Part shown: positions 24,301 to 33,397 of the stretch, one piece after another
How the letters are laid out: each line of letters starts with the position of its first letter
How positions within the stretch are numbered: the stretch's first letter is position 1
NCBI GenBank assembly: GCA_025345505.1
Contig: JANVCC010000073.1
Location: 40,657 to 104,656, forward strand
DNA length: 64,000 nt
Reading direction: 5' to 3'
Source of the DNA: Todiramphus chloris collaris
Lineage: Eukaryota; Chordata; Aves; Coraciiformes; Alcedinidae
Program-made: the position numbers and the translations under genes
The notes under the pieces: model-generated
Databases searched by the model: none
What the model was told of the DNA's origin: nothing
Seen by the model: the letters and a program-made list of their open reading frames with translations, nothing else

Positions 24301-27300
24301 CGCTCCGGGGATGGGGGCATCCCCACCCCTGACCCACTGTCAGTCCCCAAAGGGTCACTGTCCCCTGAGCAGGGGCTGCGTGTGGGCCGGGGCCGCTGGC
24401 GCTGGTCCCCAGAGCGCAAGCTGCAGCCGCAGTGCTCACCCAGCCCTGGTGAGCTGGAGGGCTACGTCCAGGGGCCAGCTGCACCCAGCTCCCCGCCACG
24501 GGACATCGATGAGGCTGTCCTGCTCCCCTTTGCCGACCGCCGCCGGTTCTTCGAGGAGAGCAGCCGTCCAGTGCCACCCCGGCATGGCAAGCCCCCAGCG
24601 GGTGATCCCAGTGCCTTCCAGCCCCCTGTCCCCGAGCGTCGGGACCCTCGCCGCCTCTCCGTGGACCAGCCCTACGGCCCCCCGTCACCCAGCCGCCCCG
24701 GCTCTGCCAGCCCGTACGGCGAGTGCTGTCGGGAGCAGCCTCCGTGCTACAAGTCGCTGGGGAGGCCAGGGGAGCTGGAGTACCTGCGAGGTTTCTCCTA
24801 CCCCTATGGCGTTCCCCTGCGCCCTGAGTCCTGCCGCTACTGCGGGGGGGACCTGTGCCCCCCACCGCTGCCCCGCGGCCATGCCTGCCACTGCCACCCC
24901 CAGTCCTGGGCACGCTACCCTGACTGCTGCTGCCCAGCCCCTCGCCCTGGGCGGGAGGAGAACGACGCTTGGCCCCCTCGGAGAGCTTTCGCCCCGGTGA
25001 GTGAGAGCCCTGAGAATGTGCTGGGGAGCAGCACTGGTGCCACTGCACACCCCTGGAGCATGACCCTGGCTTGGGGTGGGGGGTACTGTTCCCATGGGGG
25101 ATCCTGCAGACCCTCTCCCTGCATGCCTACTGTTACTGGATGGCTGTGGGTTGGGGTGTGCTGGGGTGGGGATGCTGACCCTGCTTTCATGCTCCCTCTT
25201 GTTCCCCCACTCAGGAATTTCCTCTGGGTGAGTGGGAACCACCGGCAATCACCAGAAAATCCAGCCAGTCCATCAGGTGAGCCCATGCCGGGTGTTGGGA
25301 TGTGCATACCACTTGGTGGAGACCTCTGCCAGCGGGTTGAGGGGACCACTGTGGTTTTGGTTGGTGATGTACAAAGCACCTCCCTTAATGCCCTGGCCGT
25401 AGCCATGCTGTGACCTGCAAAGCAGAGATGTGTGCCACCTTGGACAAGCAGGCCCAGGGGTGTGAGGAGGTGCCCATAATGGGGGGGGGGGGGGGGGCAG
25501 AGCTGCTCTGTACCCATCCCTGGGGTGTTGGGGGCATCTCTGGGTGGCTGTGCCTGGTGCAGGAGCACTGGGAGACCCCAGGCTTTCCCCAGCAGCAGGG
25601 CTGGGTGACTCCAGCTGGGGAAACTGAGGCAGGGGTGGGCATGAGCTGCTGGGAGGGTGACTGGGAGGGTGACTGTCTGGGGGGAGGTGGGTGCCCCCTT
25701 CTCTCTCCAGTGAGCTCTCCCACTACCAACTGGGCTTCCCAAGGCTTGGCTCCTTCCACCCCTGCTTTGAGAATGCTGAGACAGAGTGGCCACCCTGCTA
25801 CCGGGCCACATCCACGCACGACCTCTCGTGGGATGGCGGCCGCATGGCCCACTCCCCTGAGAGTCCCCCGGACTCCTTACACCGCCCACTGCGGAGCAGA
25901 GCTTTCTCCGAGAGCCACCTCAACCTGGAGCCTGCCAGTCCCCGGGGCCGCAACCAAAGGGACCTTCTCCGTGCCAAGCTGGACCCTCCTGGTGTCCCCA
26001 AAAAGAAGGGCCCCCCACCTCCCCGCCCACCTCCCCCCAACTGGGAGAAGTACAGGCAGCGCCGGACTTCACAGCACCTGCCAGATGGTTCCAGGCACAG
26101 CTCTGCCTTCACTGCCGCCCCGGCACCTACCCGGAGCATCGCTGAGGCTGTGCGCGAGCGGTCGCAGAGCCTCACCAGTGAGCAGGGGGGCAGGTCCCGG
26201 GGGCATGCCGCTCGCCCCCCTGCCCTGCCACGAGCCTGGCCTCGACCTGAGCCCCCTGGATCGCTCTGCAGGACGCCTGAGCCTGATGCTGGCAGTGCTG
26301 AGATTTGCAGGCAAGTGCTGCCACGGTGCATGGGTAGGAAAGGGCTTTGGATATAGCCTGGGCATGGGGTGGCTTTTGGGGCCATTTGGCACTTTGAACC
26401 CTGTGTTGGAGCATCCCAATCCACCTCATGGTGCGGGATTTTTTTGGGGGATGGGGTTGTCCCTGACATCTTTCCCTGGGGTGGGCACAGCCCTGCATGT
26501 CCCCATCCCTCACAGGTGGGCAGGGGAGTTGACATGGATGCCCCTGGACTGGTGTTGGCAGGGCGGTGGCGACCGGGGAGGAGCGACTGAAGATGAAACA
26601 CCCCTGGGAAGTGGAGGAGCAGCCCCAAAGGCTCAGTCGAAATGAAGAACGGGGCTGGGCTGGTTCCCATGGGGTGGGTGAGTGTTCCCTGCCCCTGCGT
26701 GGTGGCTCTGGCCCTGCCAACCCAGAAGCGCCCAAGCCCAGTGCTGGAGCAGTGGAGGACATGAGCTGCCAGGGGGGCCCGCCCCAGCCCTGCCGCATGG
26801 ACTCGGAGGAGCTGCTGTGGGACGTGGCGGGCAGGGACCACTCCCTGGCTGGCATTCTGGCCCCTTCAGCCCCCCTCAGCCCCACCACTGAGGTGATGGG
26901 GGAGCTGATGGTGGCAGGGGAGCAGCAGGCCTGGCAAGAGCGTTTCCAGCAGGACTGGTGCCTGGAGGCTCTGGTGCAGGAAAGGTAGGGCTGGTGCAGG
27001 AGTGGGACACCATGCTGAGTCCCGGCTGCACCCCGCTGCCCCCAGTGCTGAGCCCCTGTCCCCACAGGCAGGGCTTCGAGCCCATCTCACCGCCCCCCAC
27101 AAGCATGGCCAGCTCCACTTCCTACTCGGTGTATTACGGTGTGGCAGCGGGCAAAGCTGCCACACTTGGCATGGTGAAGGAGGTGCCAGAGGTAATGGAG
27201 GGGAGCTTGGAGGATGAGGAGGAGGAAGTGGACCGTGAACTGGTGGAAAAGAAGGTAAAACGGGCACTGCTAGGCATGATGCCCTTGGGGTTCCTCACTG

Positions 27301-28495
27301 CCATTGCCAGGTGTTTTGCAGGGACCAGGGGCATTGCTGGATGCTTGCAGGGTCTGGGGCATCAAGGGAGCTAGGGGCATTGCCAGATGCTCATGGGGAC
27401 CAGGGACATCACTGGGTGCTTGAAGGGACCAGAGGCATTTCTGCATGCTTGCAGGAGCTGCTGGGACATTGACAGATGCCTGTGAGGACCAAGGGCATTG
27501 TCGGGTGCTTGCAGGACCTGGGAGTGTCACTGGATGCTTACAGGGACCAAGGGCATCACCAGGTTCTCATGGGAACCAGGGGCATTGCTTGGTGCTTGCA
27601 GGAACTGGGACATTCTCTGGTGCTTGCAGGGACTGGAGGCATCGCTGGATGCTCATGGGAACTGGGGGCATTGCTGTATGCTCGCGGGGTCCAAGACCGA
27701 CAGATGCTCTCAGGGACTGGGGACATTGCTGATAGCTCATGGGAACCAGGAGCATCACCTGATGCTTCTGCTCTATGGGACCCTGTATAGCATGGCACCC
27801 CTGCGCTTGTGTGCCAGTCTCCTGGTCCCACCAGGGAGTGGCCCCACTTGCCCCTGACTCCTTCCCTCTGTCAGCTGCAGCTTATCGAGAGCCTGAGTCG
27901 TAAGCTGGCGGTGCTGCGGGAGGCACAGCGTGGACTGCAGGAGGACATCAGCGCCAATGGGGCACTGGGCGAGGACGTGGCCACCCGCCTGCAAGCCCTC
28001 TGCACTCCAGGGGAGTTTGACAAGTACCGCCTCTTCGTGGGCGACCTGGACAAGGTGGTCAACCTCCTGCTGTCCCTCTCAGGGCGGCTGGCCCGGGTGG
28101 AGAGTGCCCTGGGCAGCCTGGGGCCGCATGCCTCTGCTGAGGACAAGGTGGGCATGGGGCAGGGGGGCACCCGCAGGGCATCAGGGTGTGGGGCCCCCTG
28201 CCAATGCTCCCTGTCTTGCCCACAGGTGGCCCTGCGGGAGAAGCAGCGGCTGCTGGTGGCACAGCTGGAGGACGCCAAGGAGCTGAAGGAGCACGTGGGG
28301 CGGCGGGAAGAGGCGGTGGGCGCCATGGTGGCACGATACCTTCCCACTGAGCACCTCCAGGACTACCAGCACTTTGTCAAGATGAAGTCGGCCCTCATCG
28401 CTGAGCAGCGGGAGCTGGAGGAGAAGATCAAGCTAGGCCAGGAGCAGCTCCGTTGCCTGCGCGAGAGCCTCGGCCAGGCCCCCAAGGGCTGCTAG
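17471..28495 (+). CDS. SHROOM4: Shroom family member 4 (SHROOM4), actin/ROCK scaffold
   Basis: Shroom proteins place Rho kinase and myosin II on F-actin. Ten coding exons: 17471-17596, 21063-21214, 22355-22486, 23016-24996, 25215-25276, 25711-26310, 26562-26984, 27068-27254, 27875-28147, 28226-28495. Total 1,401 residues (human about 1,490). Exons 1-2 encode the PDZ domain (residues about 8-91; [20 protein letters not shown]). Exon 4 carries ASD1 near residue 490 ([19 protein letters not shown]). Exons 8-10 give ASD2 from about residue 1,220, the ROCK-binding coiled-coil module ([20 protein letters not shown] and [20 protein letters not shown]). The start follows the family's N-terminus. Uncertain points: the exon 4 acceptor lacks a good pyrimidine tract, and the exon 6/7 intron is GC-AG. 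All phases close. Human Glu-rich repeats before ASD2 are reduced to a short acidic run. Confidence 0.93.
25481..25497. repeat. Poly-G homopolymer in SHROOM4 intron 5
   Basis: Seventeen consecutive G on the plus strand. It is a likely site of sequencing or assembly length error and has no coding consequence. Confidence 0.9.
27280..27785. repeat. Minisatellite of about 30-bp units in SHROOM4 intron 8
   Basis: Roughly 16-17 diverged copies of a 28-30 bp unit of the form GGGCATTGCTGGATGCTTGC followed by AGGGACCAG fill most of the intron between the exon ending at 27254 and the ASD2 exon at 27875. The unit length keeps several frames open, which explains repetitive open frames here. They are intronic. 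Confidence 0.88.
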
Positions 28496-29800
28496 CCTGC
28501 TGCCCAGCCTCCCTGCAGGACCCTGGCCTTGGCCTCTCAGCTTGCTGCCAAAGCAGATGCAGTCCCCTGGGGGCTCTCTGCGTCTGTCCATCTGTCCAGC
28601 CCCTGCCTTTTTATTTATTTTTCCAGTTTACCAAGCAGGGGAGGGCATGCCAGTTCAGGTGCTGGAAGGGGAGGTCATGCCACAGAGCTGCCCTGGACTC
28701 TGTGTCCATCCAGCACCCTGTGGCCCAGCAGGATCAGATGGACAGATCCTGCCACACCCCCCTATTCTTTCTGTGCCCATGGGCCTCCCTCCATCTTGTC
28801 CTGGACACCAGTGCCTGTCCCACAGCTGATGCTGCACCGTGTGCCTTAAAACAACTCCCCTGGCTGCCCTGTAGCATCCCCTTGTAGTGCCTGGAAGGGT
28901 TAAACCACCCTCGCCTTCCATCACCTCTGTTTGTCCAGCTCTGTCCATCTGTCCGGTGGGAATTTCAGCCCCCGGCATCCTCTTCCTCTCCATTGTGTCC
29001 AAAACAATGGCCCTAGCCAGTGGGTCCTTAACCCGCTCCCTGCTGTCCTGAGGCACTGCGGGGGGCCAAGGTGGGTGCTGGTGGATGCTGTGCACCTCTC
29101 TCCTGGGGGACACTGTTGTGGGTGCCTCTCAGATGGTGCCCTGCCAGGGTATTGGGTGCTAGGAGCAGAAGACCAAGGGATGTGGGTGCCCGCTGCCACC
29201 GATGCTGTGGTCGTGGGAACCACTTGGTCTCATCCAGCCCCTGCGTGCAGCCTCTGCTCCAACAGTGGGAGGGATTCATAGAGGAAAAACCACCCTAAGG
29301 ACAAAGCGGGGTACCCATCCTGCAGCAGCCCCAAGTAGCACTTAGACCTCACCCTGGGTCACCCTTGCTGCCCTGCAGTCCATCTGTCCCCATGGGATGT
29401 CCAGGTCCCTTGATGCTGATTTTGCACAGGGTATTCATGCAACTGGCAGCAGCTTGGGGTGGGGGAAAGCCTTTTGGGGTGGCAGGCTGGGCCCCAGCCC
29501 CTTTGAGGGTGGCCAAAGCCATGAAGCCCCACCCCAGGGTGTGGGCAGCACCCAGGCCTGCCCACTCAGAACCACAGTAGCCCCTCTGCGTGGCTGCTCC
29601 CCAAGTGGGCCTCCTCCAGCCCGTTGAACACTATTCCCCACACTTCCCTGTCCCTACCCTCAGACAGTGCCTGGCAGGAGTGGGGTCCCTACATCTCAGC
29701 CACGCCAGGTTCCTGTCCAAGGACACTCCAGGACCAAAGACTGCACTCCCTGTGGGCTGGGGGTCTTGCTTCTCTCAGAGGGTCTGACAGCCCTCAGCAG
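28496..29800 (+). other. SHROOM4 3' UTR and downstream sequence
   Basis: Sequence after the SHROOM4 stop. A TTATTTATT nonamer, an AU-rich mRNA-instability motif, sits at 28611-28619. I see no canonical AATAAA in the first 1.3 kb, so the transcript end is not fixed. No further exon is recognised. Confidence 0.45.
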
Positions 29801-30420
29801 GCCACCGTGGCAGGGAGTGTGCCCGTGCCTCTGTGTCTCACACTAAAGGAGCAGCAGCAGCTGTTCAACTGGTCACGGGGTATCGTGTGGTTTGTCGGGG
29901 CTGGTGGGTGCCCGCCGCGCGGGGGGATGCTCTGGGTGGGGTGAGACAAGGCCCTGGCAAGCTCTTGGGACCGAAATGCACCGTGGCACTGCAGGCTCCT
30001 GGGGTGCAGCCGTGGGCGGGGGGAGCCTCTGCACCCAGTGCCACTGGGCTGGGTCAGGGTGGAGGGCAGTGCCTGGACCACTCACCTGGGGGCGCGGCGG
30101 TTGGGTTGTCGTGTTGTCCCTGTCACAGCCAGGTCATCGCTGCCGGAGCTCTTGGGGTGGCACCGGAGAGGGGGTGGCCCGGGACGGGTGGCAGTGCCCA
30201 GGGGGCTGGCGGAGTGCTGCTGCTGCCCTGTCTCCGGGTGCCCTGGTTCACCCCAGCACAGCAGGGTGGCGCGGGCAGGCACGACCACAGTCCGCTTGCC
30301 TTCCGCAGGGCCTCTGCGTGCCCGCCGAGCGCGGCGGAGCGGGGCTCGGGCGCCTCCCTGACCCTGCGGGGCCCCCGCTCTGGGGCGGGTGGTGCAGGGC
30401 AGCGCTGGCCGCTGGGTGGC
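29801..30420. other. Intergenic sequence between SHROOM4 and DGKK
   Basis: No exon, repeat family or motif is recognised. GC rises toward the GT/GC-rich tract that follows. Confidence 0.5.
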
Positions 30421-31080
30421 GCCAGCGCGCGAGGGAGCACACGCGCGCGGGGAGGGGACGGGAGCGCGCGGTCGCGCAGGCGGGTGCGCGAGCCCAGGTG
30501 TGGGTGTGGGCGCGTGCACACGCGTGCGGGCGCGCCCGGGCGCGCGCAGGTGGGTGCGTGCCCATGCGTTGGATTGTGCGCACACATGTCGGAGCGCGCG
30601 CACGTGTGCCGGAGAGCGTGCGCATGTATGTGGTCACAGAAACTGTGCGAGCCCAGTCACCTGCTGATGTGCATGTGTGCGCAGGCATGTTTGCGGATGT
30701 GCGTGAGCACACGCCAGCGCAAATGCCTGCACACCCGCAGGAGCATGCAGGTGTGTGGCCGTGTCAGGGAATACGGGAGCATGCACGTCAGCGTGCGTAG
30801 GTGAACCCGTGCACGCATGGCTGAATGCATGCACACACGTGTGAGCACACACAGGGGAACACCTGCACTCACACAGGTGAACACATGCACACGCACAGGT
30901 GAGAACGCATGTGCACACATGTGAGCACACATGCACACACAGGTGAGTATGTGCTGTGCGTGTCAGCACACGTGCACAGGGAGGAGCACAGCCCTATGCT
31001 GGGGAGTACGAGCACCAGTGTCAAGTGAATGCACATGCAGGTGAACACACACGTGGGTGAACGTGTCCATGTATGTGTGA
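30420..31080. repeat. GT/GC-rich alternating purine-pyrimidine tract between SHROOM4 and DGKK
   Basis: Starts as GCGCGC/GTGCGC-rich sequence (30420-30640) and grades into imperfect GTGTGC/ACACATGC sequence. It resembles the tract at 7641-8232 on the opposite strand. Such sequence favours Z-DNA. No gene signal is seen. Confidence 0.8.
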
Positions 31081-31442
31081 TGCTCTCACTGCTGCGGGTG
31101 AGGACCATGGACCCAGGGCACAGGGGCATGGCTGGGTGCTAGGTAGCGAGGCCCTCAGTGCCTGCACTGGTTGTGGCCATGGGGTAAGGGGTCCTGGGGA
31201 TCCCTGCATGGCACCCCGGGCCAGTGGGCACATGGTAGCATGCAGGGCTCCTGGGTCTCACAGAGGTTCAGGTAGGACCCAGACAGGATGGGGGAGCCCC
31301 TGTCTCTGCCATCTGTCTCCCGATTGCTATAGTGTCTCTATTTTACAGGTCCCTGGTCCATCCCCATGTATCCCACACTCCTCATCCTGTGGGACCAAGA
31401 ACCGAGGGAGGATCAGGATGTGGGAAGTAGTTGATGCTTCAG
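31081..31442. other. Intergenic sequence between the GT-rich tract and the CR1 fragment
   Basis: I see no gene or recognisable repeat in these 360 bp. Confidence 0.5.
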
Positions 31443-31910
31443 TGAGAGACAGCTTCTCTGGGCAACCTGTTCCTGTGTCTCATCACCTTCATCAAAAAGG
31501 ATTTCCTCTTTATGTCTAGACTAAATCTACCCTTGTTCAATTTAAAACTGTTGCTCCTTGTCCTGTTGCCACGCGGCCTGGTACAAAGTCTCTCTCCATC
31601 TTTCTTTATATGTATCAAAAGGCCACCAGAAGGTCTCCCTGCAGCCTTCTCTTGTCCAGATTGAACAACTCCAGCTCTCTCAGCCTGGCCTCGCAGCAGA
31701 GGGGATCTAGCCCTCGCATCATTGCTGTGGCTCCCCTGGGTGAGCTCCAACAGGTCCATGTCCTTTGTGCTGGAGGCCTCAGAACTGGACTCAGTGCTCC
31801 AGAGGGGTCTCACCAAAGCTGAGCAAAGGGGCAGAACCCTCTCTGTCCACCTGCTGGGACGTACCCAGGACACGGTTGGCTTTTTTGGGCTGCGAGCACA
31901 TGTTGCTTGC
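31443..31910 (-). mobile_element. CR1 LINE 3' fragment
   Basis: A 5'-truncated chicken repeat 1 element, sense on the minus strand. On the plus strand it reads as the familiar reverse complement: CTTCTCTGGGCAACCTGTTC, then CTAAATCTACCC, CTCCTTGTCCTGTTGCCAC, CAACAGGTCCATGTCCTT, and GGTTGGC followed by TTTTGGGCTGCGAGC. The extreme 3' terminus with its short tandem repeat is missing. An open frame on the minus strand reflects the element and not a host gene. Divergence from the remembered consensus suggests an old insertion. CR1 is the dominant LINE of birds and other sauropsids and supports the assignment of the host. Confidence 0.9.
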
Positions 31911-31924
31911 TCGTACAGTTTTCA

Positions 31925-32175
31925 TGTGTGGAGGCAGCAGTGCGTGTGCTCACCCATGCCCCTGCACGCCCGTGCATGTGTGGCCACATGCACATACAAT
32001 CACATGGAGATGGTGCGTGTGCTGGCCCACACCCAGGGTGTGCACGCCTGCGCGCTCGTGGGCACGTGCACACGTATGTGCACAGCAGCAGTGCATGTGC
32101 TCTTCCGTGCCCGTGCCTGCCCATGCCCGCGGGGGCGGTACACACGTATGTGCACGGCGGCGGTGCGGGTGCCCG
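31925..32175. repeat. GT/CA-rich alternating tract beside the CR1 fragment
   Basis: Imperfect GTGTG/CACATG/GTGCAC sequence continues after the LINE fragment up to the CpG island, as if the CR1 had inserted into a longer tract now seen at 30420-31080 and here. Confidence 0.6.
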
Positions 32176-32760
32176 CCGTGCCCGCGTGCTCGGGGCCGTG
32201 CGTGGGCCGCCCGTGCCGCGGTGCGCAGCAGCCCCGCCGCGCCGAGCAGGCCGGGGCTTGCGGCGCAGGGGCAGGGCCGGGGCTCCTGCAGAGGCACATC
32301 CCGGCGGGGCCGCGCCGAGGGCCAGGGGGGCTGCGGGGCGAGGGCCGCAGGAAGAGCGACCTTACAGAAGCGGCGGCGGCGGCGGCTCGGGGCGTGCAAG
32401 GTGTGTGCGGGGGGGGGCCGCTCCACCTCCCGGCTCCGGGCGTGCTGCGGGATGCTCGGCGGAGACCCGGCACCGGCAGCTGGGGGGGTGTGGTGTGCTG
32501 TGCTGTGCTGTGCTGTGCTGTGTGTGTGTGTGTGTGCGAGGCCCGCAGCGAGGGGGGGGCTGCGGCCAGGAGGGGGGGACGGTAGCACTGCGGTGTCCTC
32601 GCTTCCCCCCTCCCCTTCCCCCCTACCCCCCCAAACGCTTGTTGCTGCGCGGGGAGAAGGCAGCACGTTTGCCGGCAGCCGCGGGGGAGGCGACGCGTGG
32701 GCCGGTGGGACCGCGTGGGTCCGGTGCCGGTGCCGTGGGATGTCCCCTGGCACCCCCGGC
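32150..32760 (+). promoter_or_regulatory. CpG island, probable DGKK promoter and 5' non-coding exon
   Basis: Dense CpG with a (GGC)n run at about 32370-32390 is followed by a donor-like AAG|GTGTGTGC at about 32400. A splice acceptor ending at 33397 precedes the exon holding the DGKK start codon at 33445. A non-coding first exon in this island spliced to 33398 fits. A (TGTGC)n/(TG)n microsatellite lies at about 32488-32537. The exon limits are inference. Confidence 0.5.
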
Positions 32761-33397
32761 CCGGCATCCCTCCAGCTGGACAGGCTCGTTCACCCAGGTG
32801 GGTACCCCGTAGCCCGCCAGCTGCCCCCGGGGCGGGCAGGGATGGTGAAGAGATGGCTTCCCCGGCATGCGGGGAGTCCCACAGCCCACTCCCCCGCCCC
32901 TCCCCATCCCTCCCCTCCACACCCGCAGCCACCTGCTTGGGTCTGGCGACCCCCGTTTTGGGTCCGCTGGATGCTCCCATCCCTTCCTGACCGCCTGAGC
33001 AAGGCGGGTGGCAGGAGGCAGCTGCTGCTTTTCATGGACATCCCCCCCCCAGCCACCAAGGGCGGCCCAGCACCCTGGGTATGGGCATTGGAGAGGGGAG
33101 CTGGGGCACAGGCTACGTCAAAGGAGGTGCACCCCAATGCCAGTGCACAGGGTGGCCACAGTCTCCCGTGATGAAGCAAGAAGTGGTGAGGAAGAGTTGG
33201 GACACCAAAAACAAGGCAAGGAAGGAAAACTTTTACCTGCAAGGAAGCTACCCTGTGTGGTGTTCCTGGGTGAGGAAGCACTGTCTCCTCTGATTTCCAG
33301 GATTGCACCTCCCAGCTGGCTGAACCATAGAGGGTGAGGGGCCATGCATCTCCTTTCAGGGCTCTTCCTCCACTCCTGTGTATCCTTGTCCTCCCAG

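Noticed and set aside
26178-26183. GTGAGC donor in SHROOM4 exon 6
   Set aside because: Leaves phase 1 and no downstream acceptor continues the known frame; the GC donor at 26311 does.
27445-27857. Overlapping plus-strand frames with repeating Gly-Ala-Cys-Arg words
   Set aside because: Product of the 30-bp minisatellite in an intron; both flanking exons splice in phase without it.
31439-31873. 144-codon minus-strand frame with basic residues
   Set aside because: Lies wholly inside the CR1 LINE fragment.
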